This document shows positions 31,251 through 44,047 of a DNA stretch of 64,000 bases, in pieces. The position numbers were made by a program, and so were the translations under genes. The stretch lies in the NCBI GenBank assembly GCA_003427395.1, contig BFEA01000077.1, positions 1,556,102-1,620,101 on the forward strand, in the 5' to 3' direction. The notes under the pieces were generated by a model. That model was not told the origin of the DNA. It did no database searches and was given only the letters and a program-made list of their open reading frames with translations. The stretch comes from Chara braunii. Lineage: Eukaryota; Streptophyta; Charophyceae; Charales; Characeae. Position 1 is the stretch's first letter. Every line of letters starts with the position of its first letter.

Positions 31251-32431
31251 AAAAATATGACTGTTGTTAACCTTCTCTCGTCAGTCACCGCACAACTACG
31301 GAAGATGACACAGGCTATGCATGGGAAACCCATAAGTGAGCAGCGAACCACCTCTACCATTTCAAAGCCGATCGATATGCAAACCGAGTTATGCGCAGGA
31401 GCAGGCGTGAGTGCATACGCCTCCTGTCAATAACTCACTCTCGTGCATGCCACTTGTCATCATCTGCAATTGACACGTGTGTCCCCTTAACCACCTTTGT
31501 ATTACAACAACTTATACTAGTCAACAAATAAGTACCTTGCATAGCATTCCTCGAATAATCATGCCAATAAAAGGGGGTAAAACACATCGCCCGCTTCGTT
31601 TCCTCAAGTGTCCTCTCAATAATTAAGAATTGTGGATGCACATTGCCTCACTGCATGAGTGAGATACAAGTTGGCACTTGGCAAAAAACATGTGCCTCAT
31701 GTGGATGACATCAACCACGCAAAGTAGGCGAGCCCTCTCTAAACCCCTGACGCTCGCTTACTTCTCCCTCCCCCTAGGTCATGACAGTGTCTGTTGCATG
31801 CAATTGCCCAATAACCTCGGTTTCTGTGTTTGCACTGATCGGTTTCAGTCCCTTCGCTGAAGTTGTCTCACCCCAAGATCGAAAGTCTAATCCTCTCTCC
31901 ACGCTGACGAAGGGCGTGGTGTCCCAGCCCTCCTCTGCGTACCAAGTCCCTGCTTGGTACCAGCCTTTTGCTTCGATGTTGCGGCTTTTAGTCGTGTTCC
32001 CGAATCTCTACAAACCCTAGTACCAGGACCGTACCTTGACGTGGACCGGTCCTGTTGGTGCCTGCCTCAGCAATAGGGAGGTTGCGCCGCAGGACTTTCC
32101 TTTGGTCCACGCAGGCTCGGCGCCCTGCTGTACAACAGAGCACTACCGACCTGTGGTCGTGGTAGCCGCCGGGCTCGCCCTGGGACGCGAAGGTGGAGGG
32201 ACTGGCGCGGTTTTTCTACTGCGCGCCGAGTGCCCCCTCTGCCAAGTTATGGGCTAGGTGCGAGGAGCGGAGGTCACTGTCAGAGGAAAAAGAAAAGAGA
32301 GGGACTAGGCGGAGTAAAAAAGGGGAAGAAAAGGAAAAGAGGAACAAGAAAAATAAATCGTCGGATATGAACCCACGCTTTAGTTCGGGGGGGTCCGGTG
32401 GCTTCAGGCCATTACGACGTGACGATTCCCC
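31251..32431. other. Stretch with no recognised gene
   Basis: It contains a purine-rich tract at 32275-32355 just before direct repeat A. No domain is recognised in its short frames. Confidence 0.4.
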
Positions 32432-33025
32432 TACTTTTCCCTGATATTATTATTAGTATTATTACCTTGCTGATTTTCAGACGTGGGTTTTCTTTCGGTT
32501 CCTGTCACTTCGTGAGAAGGCCAATGGTTTGAAATTTGAGCACGGTCGTGGTCTGTGGTCCAGATTGGCCTGACCTTTTCATTCTGTACCGATGGTTGGG
32601 AGGCTCGATCGGGCGCCACGCAGTAGAGACCCCAAAAGAGGGGCGACCCGCGACCACATCGGTGGGAAGCTCATCTCCCCCTATAGGAGGTAATGAACCC
32701 CCTCCTTGCCATCGGATACCGATACGCGAAAGAGATAGGCCGATGGTTCATTTTAAAGGGATGGGAGCGTCGGTCGGTGTCCCGTTATGGGACTACCACG
32801 CTAAGCATAGCGGTCTTTTCGCGCAAAGGCTGACCTACGACTGTTGGCGTACTGCTTTTAATTTTCCCTGTTGTCTGTTTGTTTTAACTCTTTGCTCTTA
32901 ATAAAGTATTTTTTTTTAATTTTATTAATTGAATTAATTGATTTTGATCCCTCGTCTAGAGCGCAGGGATCACAGTAAACAAAAATCTTATAAGAGGAAA
33001 AGGGGACTGGCGTTAGCAAGCTAAG

Positions 33026-33815
33026 NNNNNNNNNNNNNNNNNNNNNNNNNNNNNNNNNNNNNNNNNNNNNNNNNNNNNNNNNNNNNNNNNNNNNNNNNNN
33101 NNNNNNNNNNNNNNNNNNNNNNNNNNNNNNNNNNNNNNNNNNNNNNNNNNNNNNNNNNNNNNNNNNNNNNNNNNNNNNNNNNNNNNNNNNNNNNNNNNNN
33201 NNNNNNNNNNNNNNNNNNNNNNNNNNNNNNNNNNNNNNNNNNNNNNNNNNNNNNNNNNNNNNNNNNNNNNNNNNNNNNNNNNNNNNNNNNNNNNNNNNNN
33301 NNNNNNNNNNNNNNNNNNNNNNNNNNNNNNNNNNNNNNNNNNNNNNNNNNNNNNNNNNNNNNNNNNNNNNNNNNNNNNNNNNNNNNNNNNNNNNNNNNNN
33401 NNNNNNNNNNNNNNNNNNNNNNNNNNNNNNNNNNNNNNNNNNNNNNNNNNNNNNNNNNNNNNNNNNNNNNNNNNNNNNNNNNNNNNNNNNNNNNNNNNNN
33501 NNNNNNNNNNNNNNNNNNNNNNNNNNNNNNNNNNNNNNNNNNNNNNNNNNNNNNNNNNNNNNNNNNNNNNNNNNNNNNNNNNNNNNNNNNNNNNNNNNNN
33601 NNNNNNNNNNNNNNNNNNNNNNNNNNNNNNNNNNNNNNNNNNNNNNNNNNNNNNNNNNNNNNNNNNNNNNNNNNNNNNNNNNNNNNNNNNNNNNNNNNNN
33701 NNNNNNNNNNNNNNNNNNNNNNNNNNNNNNNNNNNNNNNNNNNNNNNNNNNNNNNNNNNNNNNNNNNNNNNNNNNNNNNNNNNNNNNNNNNNNNNNNNNN
33801 NNNNNNNNNNNNNNN
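33026..33815. other. Assembly gap (790 N) inside direct repeat A
   Basis: The flanks are GCGTTAGCAAGCTAAG and GGAAGGCCGGCCCGAGGCCA. The same two flanks border a 780-N gap in repeat B, so the same internal sequence defeated assembly twice. Confidence 0.98.
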
Positions 33816-36501
33816 GGAAGGCCGGCCCGAGGCCAGCTCGCGACAGCGGAGTCCCAAAGGGCGCGGGACAGAAAAGACGGGAGGCAAAGGAAAGAAGTGT
33901 GTGTGATCGTACCAAGAAGACAGGGAGGGTCAACGACGGAGAGAGAATTTGGTAAATGAGCGGGTTACGAGCTTGCGAGATGCAGTTGACGTCAACTGCT
34001 GCCTCCACGTTCTCACTTGAAGTTTGCAACTGTTGAGCCTCGGTGAGTCTTCACGCTGTGGTGGGGAGATTAGCTTACAGTCGATCGAGGTCAGACATTC
34101 CCTGAAAGAGGATCTTGGAGAGAACTCTGATTGATGTCTGGATGGTTCTTAACACGATGGTTGTTTCCTTTTGACACTCTCGCATCACCGACAATGCATG
34201 AGCGAGCTTCAAATGACGTGGCTTAGCTGTTTAATTAGTGGGAGCAACATTGATTACAGACCACGTTGAATGTGGTTGTAAAGGGTTCTGTAAAGTGGTG
34301 CACGCGAGTACTGGCCAATGTACTGCTCATGCTGTTGTGCTAGGGAGTGGTGAGTCCCCCGTTAGAATGCCACTCACAGAGTCCTCTGTAGCTGACTCAT
34401 GCTTTTGGTGACTGACACTTCCACTTAACACATCTGGACTGATGGTTTTGTATGACCGTTGCTATGCTCTGGACGGGAAAATATGAAGATGGGCTTGCAC
34501 CCATACTCTGGATAGCTGGCTTGTCATGTGATCTAAGGCCATTGCCACTTCCTCTCGGATGGGCAGGCCGTTGAAGAGTTCAACACACACATTTCATATG
34601 GCGTATGCGGGGCCAGCGTGAAAGAGAAGGCCAACCGTCTCGCATGCAAAGAGATTTTGAGCTGGGCGAAATCAGTGAAGGGGGTGAGTAGTGATGGTGT
34701 ACTGTCGAGGGCGGAGTGAATACAAGTGATTGGTTTAAGTCATTCTGTCCAGAGCCAAGTTTGCGAGGAAAGAGGAAAAGAGAACGCGGAGTGCTATCTC
34801 GCGTTTAGGGAGGCAGATAATGCTGACTCATTTGCCTGGAGAACGAGAAATAAAAAGAAAATGGAGGACATCACGTGCAGGCTTACAGGTCGACGCCAAC
34901 TACCTCGCCCCTTTGGTACTGATACGTTGACGCGGAGTACAGTTTGAAAAATGCAGGTGTGGTCAGTTATGGAAACCGCTGAAGAGGTAGTGATTAGTGT
35001 CTATGTAGCATGTTCGTGAAGATAGAGGTAGGCGGGAGGACACGTGGGTGAATGTCTTAACGTTTTCCCTCATGCACGCCGTCAATGCTGCTGAAGATTG
35101 ATATGCTAGTCGTTTGGGCCCCTTGCTGCTAAAGTAGAGGCTGATGGAAGTAGGCCCTTGTGTTGTGACTAAGAAAAAGAGGGTCTCGCAAGAAGTATGC
35201 GTATGCCTTAAGATATAGTGAGGGTCATCTGTGTTTCAGACAGGGTCACAGTCAAGACACTGCAACTAGAGAAAAAATTGTTCCTTCTTTTTTTTTGCGT
35301 GTTATCTCCTGATCCAGAGGCAGATACTAAAGCCGCTCATTGTGAGATGCCAGTCACCTTAGCGGATCGTTTGCTTAATTTAGTCCAATTTGAGCTTTTC
35401 CTATTAAGCGCATGAGCAAGGTAGTGGTGGTGACTTGATTGGCAAAAGGGGTAAGTGAGCAGGGCTACTGTGGAGAGGTACACTGGATCCACATCTCGAT
35501 CATGGGGGGATGATACTGGCCATACCCACAGAACGAGCTAAACAAGTAAATTGTTGATGAAAACCCCAATAGGATAATTTCAACAGAAAACCCTTAGACC
35601 TTTGTGCCAGAAGAAAGTCTTGGCCTTGTCAAAGACAGTGGTAATAGGACGGAACACTATGGGTTGGACTACTCAGATACAGAATTCCACTCCCTGGTCC
35701 AGTCTAGCTATTCTTTCAATTGGTCGTCTATTAGTTGCGACCTCAACTAAGACGGCTCTGAATGTTAGCTCTATTAGACATGTCCGATTAATGATGAGAA
35801 TCAGAAATAAAAGTAAGTTGGTTTAAAAATTTATCTAAACCGGAGTCAGACTTTAGGGATTTTCCCTTATCTCCTTAAAGCTCAACCGATGAGGCGAAAA
35901 TGGTCAGTTTTAAGAAAAATCATTTATATACTAGCTAAGTTTCTGCTTGACGGTGATTAAAAGTTAACTAGTCTAATGTGTATTCGACTCGTGGTTTACA
36001 CCAAACTGCGCCCTAATCGTGAAAAGAGCGCTCGTTAAGGCCACATGCAGGGCGATGCCTGGAGTAAATCGACACGGGTCATTGTAATCATGTGCTATGG
36101 GGATTAATCGAGGGAGCATGTATCCATTGCAACTCTTTGGACTCTCTTACTTGGCCGTTAAATTCAAGATAATTAACCATCAAATTGAGCAGAATCATTC
36201 TTTTTTGCTACCGCTAGCCTACGTTGAGTTCAGTCATGATCCACCCCACTGAAATTTTAATGAGTAGCACTCAACGCAAAGTTTGAAGGGACGGCCTGCA
36301 TTTATATTTTGCACTATGCTCCGACAAAAGTTGTAATCGGGAGAACGTCCCAGATGATACATTTGTATAAACACCAAGTATTCACTCCGATTCAATATAA
36401 GCAAGCACGAACTGCTACATACAGTAATGGCTCCTCGGTGTTTATGATGAGAGACCACTGAAATAGCGATGTTATCGTCGCTCTGTACATAAGGAAATGA
36501 C

Positions 36502-36756
36502 ATGGTCATCATGACGGTTGCATGTTTCGGTGCATCCTGTGTGAAAACGGTGAATGATTATTCTAGTGCTACGCATGGGGAGAACGATATTCTAAGTATC
36601 TCATGTAGTTGCCCCGCACCACCTCAGATAAAAGGAGAACCCCGAGGGGCTCGTTGGCGTTTCATATGGGCAGGGGGCGACATTTTTACGCCCCATGTGA
36701 TACACAGTCAGAAAAACTACTCAGAGCAATGCCGTATGATGTATAAGTTACTGTAG
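36502..36756 (+). other. Short frame conserved between direct repeats A and B
   Basis: An 84-codon frame that stays open in both copies (its counterpart is 51007-51255, 82 codons), with only a few changed residues, including SCSCPAPPQIKGEPRGARWR. Neither end nor composition suggests a known protein. Conservation may simply reflect recent duplication. Confidence 0.3.
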
Positions 36757-37708
36757 ATCTAAAGTATTGACCCTCAGAGCTATGTGAAAAACTCAGAACC
36801 ACACCATCTTGAGTAACAAGCATTGCTCTTTGTTGCATGCATATCAAGCCTGATTATCCATCACATGTTTTATGCAAAAGGAACGGAAGGGTTATTTGAG
36901 TTTGCTGAGTGAATCCTCTATGGTCACGGGTCGGATGAAAAAGTTACACGACATTACCTGGTTTCGAACGACCATGTGAGAAGGTATGGAAGTAGTTTAC
37001 CTGCGACGGGCATGGATTGAGACAATATATTTATGAACTCTCATCTAGCCCCCTCGCTATGCACGAATTGAGAGTCAACTGAAAATTGCAAGTTGAAGGC
37101 TGGCTAAATTTGGTGCAACATTTGACAAGTTTGAGTCACTGGTCAACCTGTGGCTGGGTAACTGAACCTAGAGACATGCTCAGCGTTCACTGCGATTGCG
37201 GATAGAAGGTCATGATCAGTACCGTCTACAGCTTTGTGGGACGAACTTACATTGGTGCCCACTTTTAAAGGAAGTAACTTAGTCGTCTTTGGTCAATAAA
37301 ACAGCGCAGAACCCTCAACAGAACTACAAGTAGCCAGATTGTCATCTTGCAAACCAAACCACGTTTCGATCTTTCTGAGGAATGGTGTTATATGATTCTC
37401 TCATAAAATTCTTAGTAATTATCAGACGCCGTAATTAGTGTCAACTACTCCAGACTTGAAGGTGGCTATCTGTCCTGGCCGAACAACTTACTGTTCGGTC
37501 TGGATGTGAGAGGAGTCATGAAGAAAGGGGAGATCTTTGTGATGAAAAACACAACTGTCCTGAAAAAACATGAAAACTGGGAGGATCGTGCATGTCAGGA
37601 CATGAAATTTCACACACAAACCTCGAAGACCTTTGAACATAGGTTCGAAATCCCTGATTATGTCCAACCTGAGATCTATCTTTCAGATGTTTTTTATGAT
37701 GGTTAGCG

Positions 37709-38311
37709 ATGCCCAGTTTGGTTGAACAGTTAACATTTGGGGTTGTACGAGAGGGAAGGGTAATCAAGATAGAAGAGACTCTTCGGATCTCTGACAGAAA
37801 CCTCTCTACATTGGATGAGCTTGAGCTATTGCATCCTTTCTTTGATCGAATGAGAGACTCTGCCCTGAGAATTATCACTGATCAGAATGAGATAAACTAT
37901 TTATTGAAGGTGGTGAAAGTGAGAACTGCTGAGAGAATATCATACCACACTTCTAGGGAACGAGTCTCTCTTGCAAGAAGGATCAACAGCAGGTTGTAAG
38001 CAATGCAATTTGATTATGAGATTATAGACTTGACTCGATATGTTATGATTCGGAGTACTATAAAAGGGTATAATAGAAGACTGAGTAGGGATGATGAAAG
38101 AGAGTTGATTGAAGATTACATTGGAAAACTGAGAAGGATTGCGCTGCCTTTTATCACTACCCAGTCTATTATTGCATATACTCTTTATGTACAAAATTCT
38201 CAAGGGGTAGAGCAAAACAAGAGAAAAGAGAAACGAACTTGTATCCCTTGCGAGAAGAGTGAGAAATTGAAAAATAAAGAAAGAGAGAATAAAGGTGACA
38301 TAAAGAGATAA
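37709..38311 (+). pseudogene. Leader ORF remnants of the gypsy element
   Basis: Two frames follow each other: 37709-37999 (VREGRVIKIEETLRISDRNL...) and 38003-38311, which ends in a Lys/Glu-rich stretch. They lie between direct repeat A and gag, on the pol strand. No domain is recognised. They may be an extra ORF before gag or the 5' part of gag, broken by stops. Confidence 0.45.
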
Positions 38312-38342
38312 GAAAATATCCGAGAAAGTCTATGGTCAAGAT

Positions 38343-39407
38343 GGCTGGTCGTTCAAGACCTAGCTTATCTGCAGGGACCAATGAAGAGGCCTTGGTTGGG
38401 GTTGTACGAGAATTGGTCGAGAGAGCTAACACTATAAAAGAGGGTCAGACATTGCAAGAGCAAAAAAGCCAAATGAGATAATTCCCTGTTTCAGAGGACC
38501 TCAAGTAAATGATTTCCTGGGCGAGTATGAATTATTCGGGCTCAGTTATGGCTGGACAAACAAGCAACGACTTAAGCACCTTCTATCTTACTGTGACACT
38601 GACTCGAGGTTGGTTGTTCAAGAATTGATGGAAGGGGTCACTATATGGGAAGAGGTCAAAGAGAGAATGAAAAAGGAATTTGAGAAGGACTCAGTTCCAA
38701 CTACAAGCAAAAATTTACTCAACATCAGAAGAACTAAGTATGACACTTTCAATGTTTTTCTTCACACCTTCATCCAAATAACAAGAAGGATCCCATATTT
38801 GGACGAAGCCCAGAGATGCCATATATTTTTGACGAATTTTACTGACACTGAAAGACAGACAGTTCTCAATCAAGCTCAACACTATCCTCTCAGATGAGAT
38901 GAAATGGTTGTAATTGTTAGAACTCTACCTACAGTTTCTCATAAGAAATGGTCACCGGATCAGATCAGTACATTGACCAAGGACTGAGAGACTGAGAATG
39001 GTATGAACAGAGAGAACAATCTGAGTGTTGAAAATATTATTCAAAGAGTGATGACTAACTATATGTCTGCAATGCCTGCAAACCATGCTGTGAATGACAG
39101 AGGGAAGAAGAAAGCTGAAAGTGAAGAGGAAGATGATGATGATGATGATGAGGGTTATGGTAAGAAGGGAGACTCCTCTAGATCCAGAAAAAATGGAGAG
39201 AATGGTGACAGAGGAAACAAAGAAAGAAGGAAGTATGATGATCGTCCTAAGAAGAGTTTTGTTTGCTACTATTGTGGTGAAGGGGGTCACACTACCATCT
39301 ATTGCAGGCTTCTTGAGGAGGATGTAAGGAGTGGGGTGACAAAGAAGGATGCTATGAGTCTTGCCTGTGATAGTTCACGGAATAAGTTGGATCCCAGACA
39401 TCCATGA
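38343..39407 (+). pseudogene. Ty3/gypsy gag, decayed
   Basis: The frame opens MAGRSRPSLSAGTNEEALVG, then needs a frame change near 38478. A capsid-type segment follows (FRGPQVNDFLGEYELFGLSY, WEEVKERMKKEFEKD, LNIRR). Next come an Asp-rich run from a GAT repeat (about 39133-39150), a basic stretch and one CCHC knuckle, CYYCGEGGHTTIYC (39264-39305). Gag forms the particle and the knuckle binds the element RNA. TGA codons at 38895 and 38985 interrupt it. Order and spacing to protease are those expected of Ty3/gypsy. Confidence 0.85.
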
Positions 39408-39493
39408 GGTATGAGATTTCTTGCTCTTAAACATGATGAAAAGATGAAGACGAAGAAAAAAATAAAAACTATGTTCATTTCCTTATTGACGAA

Positions 39494-40062
39494 TTGCCTA
39501 ATGAACTTGTACAGGAAATAAGTGACCCTCATACCACGATTGAGCTGTCTCTGCAATCCTTAGCATTGATAGAGGGTGCGTCTGACGAGGCTTCTACAAG
39601 TGAGCCTCCATTAGAAGACAATTTTACTTCTCAGAACCCTTCTGAGTTAGTAGAATCTCCTTCTAATGAAACGACTCGCTTTCTGGCCAACATGATGTCA
39701 TTTGATGGTGATCTACCTCCAGAACTCGTCATGAACCCAGTGTCGTGCTTGGTAAAGTGAGAAACCTTCAAACACGCTTGACGTCTCAAATGATAAAGGA
39801 AAATAAAAGAAGGAAGACTGAGGAATCTCTGATTAATATCCTTGGTGACCCAGAACCAGAACTTCCACATAGGAAGAATGAACAAGGAAGGAAGAGGAAA
39901 TTTATTCTCAAGAGTGATTTGAAAGATGAGACAGTGATTACTGACGTGATTACTAAAATGCTGGAAGAAACAGAAGTGACCTTGTCCTTCAAGGAAGCGA
40001 TGACTCTAGTACCCAAGCTGAAAGAAGAACTAAAGAAACTGATTGAAGAAATTAAAAGTTAA
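39494..40062 (+). pseudogene. gag-protease linker region, broken
   Basis: Acidic and Ser/Thr-rich frames (39494-39760 and 39745-40062) join gag to protease. They overlap in different frames, so a frameshift is needed. No catalytic motif is seen. Confidence 0.5.
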
Positions 40063-40564
40063 TTATTTGAGATTAATTTTTCCCAGTCAGGTGAATAGAT
40101 CACTGCCAGGTTGCAAGATGAGATTCACAACCATGAGATGTGGACACCTGATCATTTATATTAATCAAGTGAAGATTCAAGCCTTAGTGGACTCTGGGGC
40201 AAAAATGATACTTCTTTCTCGGAGAACAATGGAGGCTTGTGACTTATCTATTGACAGACCTGCACAAAACATAATGAGTAATATTGCAGGGGAACTTTTT
40301 GTGATAGGATTTATTGACAATCTGCCTATCAGAGTTGGGACCATGCCCGTGGAGTTACTGAGTTTTGTAGTGTCGGAACTAGACCATGACTGTATCTTGG
40401 ACACTCCATTCCTGCATAGAATGGAGGCAGTCAAATTTTTAAGTCATGAGGGGTCATCCTGGATCGGCCTACAAGATCCTGAGACTACTCATAAACAAAC
40501 CTTTATGGTCTGCACAAAGAATGATTTCAAGCATCGATTGTCTGCTAATTCAATCAGAAAATAA
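40043..40564 (+). pseudogene. Retroviral-type aspartic protease domain of the gypsy element
   Basis: The frame contains the active-site motif ALVDSGAKM (DSG at 40190-40198). About 60 residues later comes the second conserved element (CILDTPFL), which corresponds to the ILG-type motif. The enzyme would process the Gag-Pol polyprotein. The domain itself has no stop; only its junctions to gag and RT are broken. Confidence 0.85.
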
Positions 40565-40999
40565 GAGTCTACTGAAAGGATTAGGAGACTAAGAGAACAA
40601 GGTAAACAAGAGGTTAAAGAATAAATTTCAGTGGGTATTAATCAAGTTTCGAAAATGATAAAAACCCTTAGTAATCTCAAAGATGATGACAGACAAATTG
40701 AAGCGTTTAAGAAAGCTGTAGAGATTGCTAAGGGAGGAAAAATGAAGTTAAAATTTGCATTGGCTCATTCGTTTTTAGGAAAATAGTCACTGGGTCAAAG
40801 AGAAAATACAAGTCCAAGAGGGATGGCAGTCCTAATAGAAAAGGATTATGATGAAACATTGAAAAAAGAGAGAAAAATTATTAAAGCATTAAGAGAATCT
40901 GCAAAATTGGGGAATAGGGTCACCAAAGAGAAATTTGACACAATGAAGATAGGCTCGGATCAGTTTATCCTGCGTAAAGAGAAATAATATATCTTCAAA

Positions 41000-41945
41000 A
41001 TGTGTCAGGAATTCTCTGGTGCATTCTCCTTTAATGATGAAGAGAGAGGACGGTTGGACGTGGATATGATCAAGATGGCCAAAATTTGGACAGTTGATGA
41101 TGTTCCATTGAATGATAGGCCGACCCAACATGCCCTGAAAGAAGAAGCAGAGGTTGTAAAATATCTTGACAAGAAGATTGCATCTAACCTTGCTGAACCT
41201 GCTGATGGACCGTATGCTAACCACTGGTTTTGCTTTTGGAAACCAGGGGGTGGATTGAGATGAATACAAAATCTTCATAAGCTCAACTCTGTGACGGTAC
41301 ATGATGCATGAAGTCTTCCTAATGCTGATCTACTCTCCGAATCTTTTGCTGGTCGATGCATTTATTCCTTAGTTGATTTATATTCTGGCTATGATCAGTT
41401 TTCCATTGATCTCAGTAGTCGTCCAATGACTGCCATGCACATGCCAAGGGAACTCATTTAGATCTGCGTGGTACCTCACGGTTGGACTAATGGTGTGACA
41501 GTGGTTTAAAGGGATATGATGCAAGTCATGCAAGACATTTCTCCTTAAGTAACCAACCCCTATATTGATGACAATCCTGTGAAAGAACCCATGGTAAGGG
41601 ATGAGACTTTGGTCGAAGGCGGAGTCGGGAAGTTTGTCTGGAAATACGCTGAAGGAGTGAAGATGGTCCTAGAGAGACTTCAGAAATATAACATGACTGC
41701 CAGTGGACCAAAGTCCCTTCTCTTTCAGCCAGAAGTAATCATCTTGGGTTTCAGATGTTTCTCAAAGGGTAGGAGTCGACCCCAAAAAGATAGACAAGAT
41801 CTTAAACTGGCCTCTGTCGCTCAAGACAGTAATAAACGTCAGAAGCTTCTTGGGTGTCTGTGGATTCTGGAATATTTTTATCCCTCATTTTGCTACCCTT
41901 GCAGAGCCTATGAGGGAGATGGTAAAACAAAGGGTTAATTTAACA
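41000..41945 (+). pseudogene. Reverse transcriptase domain of the gypsy element, multiply broken
   Basis: The order is that of gypsy RT: the KPGGGLR..IQNL start (stop TGA between R and I), DLYSGYDQF with the first catalytic Asp near 41375, AMHMPRELI, PHGWTNGV, and the YxDD box YIDD at 41561-41572. The RSFLGVCGFWNIFIPHFA thumb-connection segment follows in another frame. I count stops at about 41255, 41309, 41459, 41507 and 41546 and a frameshift near 41770, so no enzyme can be made. Confidence 0.9.
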
Positions 41946-41949
41946 TGGA

Positions 41950-42480
41950 ATGAAAAAAGGCAAGCCGTTGCAGAAACTCTGCAAGACAAAAAAAAATGGG
42001 GGTGTAGTGCTGGGAGTGCCTTTTTATGATGATGAGGAAGGGAGACATTTTATCATTGAGGTCGATGGAAGACCAGTTGCTTTGGGTGGTGTGCTCATTC
42101 AGAAAGATGAAAATGGGAAAGAGAGACCTCTGAGATTTGAGAGCAAGACTCTTAACTCTACAGAAAGATGTTATACCCAATTCAGAAAAGAGCTGCTGAC
42201 AATCATTCATAGCCTCATGTGCTTCAGACACTATGTACTAGGGAGGAGATTCATCTTGCGGACTGATGCATCTGCTGTGATTGGTGCCATTAAGAAGCAC
42301 CAACAAGTAGATCCAACAGTCAGCAGGTGGATTGCCTTTATCTGAATTTTTGATTTTAAGCTGAAAAAGATTCAAACTAAGAAGAACAAGGCAAATGACC
42401 TAAGCCGGATTGAGTGGAGAAAAAAAGAAGAAGAAGATGTAAATGGGCCGATTGAAGAATCAGCCTATGTTGATAATTTT
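41950..42480 (+). pseudogene. RNase H domain of the gypsy element
   Basis: A clean frame to 42345 covers the RNase H core: IEVDGRPVALGGVLIQ, FESKTLNSTERCYTQFRKEL and RTDASAVIGAIKKH. After a TGA at 42343-42345 it continues IFDFKLKKIQ...NKANDLSRIE, the usual end of the domain. It directly follows the RT connection segment. Confidence 0.88.
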
Positions 42481-42484
42481 CTGA

Positions 42485-42796
42485 ATGAAAAGGATGATGA
42501 AGATTATGAAGTATCACGCTCCTATAAGTGGTTTATGGCCTGAAGAGAGAGACAGTTGGGGAAAGATCCCTAATGCCTATATTTATGAGTCGATTCTTGG
42601 GAAAAAAAAAGAAGACGAGCCAAATGATTGGTATGCTAGAGTTAACGCAGCAGTTGTAGTTGCACATGAAATGGGGGAAAACTCTGGTTCAAAGGAAGAA
42701 GAAGAAGGTGAAAAGAAGGAGAAAGATATATTTTTCATTTCTGAAGAATATGACGAAAGTTATCAAGTGGTTGGTAAGAAGATGGAAAGAGAATAG
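42485..42796 (+). pseudogene. RNase H-integrase spacer ORF
   Basis: A Glu/Lys/Asp-rich frame of 103 codons between RNase H and integrase. No domain is recognised. Such acidic spacers are common in pol polyproteins. Confidence 0.45.
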
Positions 42797-42829
42797 CTAA
42801 AAGAATATTATTGTAAAAATTCAAGGAAG

Positions 42830-44047
42830 ACGTTCAGATTAAAAAGAGAACATCTCTTCGTGGATGGTAAGGGAGGACTACCTCCACTAAGAGTGGTATG
42901 TGGTAAAGAGAGACAATTAGAGATAATTGCTGCTCTACATGAGGGGGTCGCAGGTGGCCACAGAGCTACCGAGGCAACCTACTATAAGACTGTCAAAATC
43001 TACTTCGGGCTTGACATGAGAGATACGATTTTCAGATTTTGTAAGTCATGTGTGTTATGTCAGAAGAGGTATACTACAAGAATGATTGAACCTTTATTTC
43101 CCACTATTCTGGTGGAGCCAAGAAGTCGAGTTCATTTAGATATCATCACCATGCCATTAGGCAAGGGCGGGATGAGATATATACTGAACATGAGAGATAA
43201 TTTCTCTGGATATGTTGAGGCAAAAACCCTGAAAAGGAAGACAACCGAGCAAGTTGACGACTGGATAGAGAAAGTTTATCTCAGGTATCCTTTTATCCGA
43301 GAGTTTGTCTCAGACAGAGGATGAGAGTTCAGAAATGAGATTTTAAGAAGAACCACTCTCAGATTGGGTGTTAGAATTCGATATGTGACAACTTATCATC
43401 CTCAAGTGAATGCGTCAGTCGAGAGAGGTCACAAAACCTTGAAGGATTCATTGGCCAAATGGTGTGAAGAAAATCTCAGTAATTGGCCAAAAGTGTTAAG
43501 AGTTGCTGTCTATGCAGACAACATAACAGTCAAGAGGACTACGGACTATGCTTCATTTACTCTGTGGTATGACCGATATGCTACATTGTTTATTGAGAAC
43601 ATAGTGAAGACATGGTCAAGTCAAGAAAGTGACAGAGACCATTCTATTTCAGAACTCCTTCAGATCAGAATGAGACAAATATCAGAGGTTGATCAGACAG
43701 TGATGGATGTTGCAGAGAGAATGACTTCCAACAGATTATCAGATCAAGAGAGATGGAACAAAAAAAAGTATACAAGAAAGAAGAAATTAAAAGTTGGTAA
43801 TGTTGTCATTCTATTCGACAGTTCTCTTGAGACTCAATGGACTAAACGGTTGGAGCCCAGATGGTTTGGTCCTTACAGAATCACAAGAGTCGGAGAAGAC
43901 AAAGTTTATAAGATTTCAAAGATGGATGAATTCAGGGTTCATGACATGGTATCAGGGTCAAGCCTCCGTAAGTTCATTTTCAGAGACCCTGATCTGATCT
44001 CTACGGTGATCTCAAAGAGAGGAAGGAAAGGTCAGTCATCCAAGTGA
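42830..44047 (+). pseudogene. Integrase of the gypsy element (D,D35E), one internal stop
   Basis: The zinc-binding HHCC region is visible: HEGVAGGH at 42938-42961 and CKSC at 43040-43051. The catalytic triad is Asp at 43139 (HLDI), Asp at 43313 (SDRG) and Glu at 43421 (VERGHKTL), with exactly 35 residues between the second Asp and the Glu. A C-terminal part follows (LKVGNVVILFDSSLE, RWFGPYRI, VSGSSLRKF), similar to gypsy integrase tails that bind DNA. A single TGA at 43322-43324 falls just after the second catalytic Asp. Otherwise this is the best-kept part of the element. Confidence 0.92.

Larger units (their letters stand above)
32432..37625 (+). repeat. Direct repeat A, about 5.2 kb (partner at 47006)
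   Basis: It matches 47006-52127 along its whole length, with scattered substitutions and small indels. The left boundary is TACTTTTCCCTGATATTATT, and the right boundary falls at ACATGAAATTTCACACACAA. It contains AATAAAG followed by a T-run at about 32901, as in an LTR or gene 3' end, and a 790-base N gap. The two copies bracket the gypsy body, so they could be unusually long LTRs, but they lack clear TG...CA ends. They could also be two copies of another element or a segmental duplication. Confidence 0.8.

Noticed and set aside
33013-34029. Long minus-strand frame across the N gap
   Set aside because: Most of it is undetermined bases; the same holds for 47457-48570. Only the flanks are sequence.
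38343-44047. Alternative genetic code in which TGA encodes Trp
   Set aside because: TAG and TAA stops and frameshifts also occur, and the eIF4B-like gene in the same window uses TGG for Trp and ends in TGA. Mutation of a dead element is simpler.
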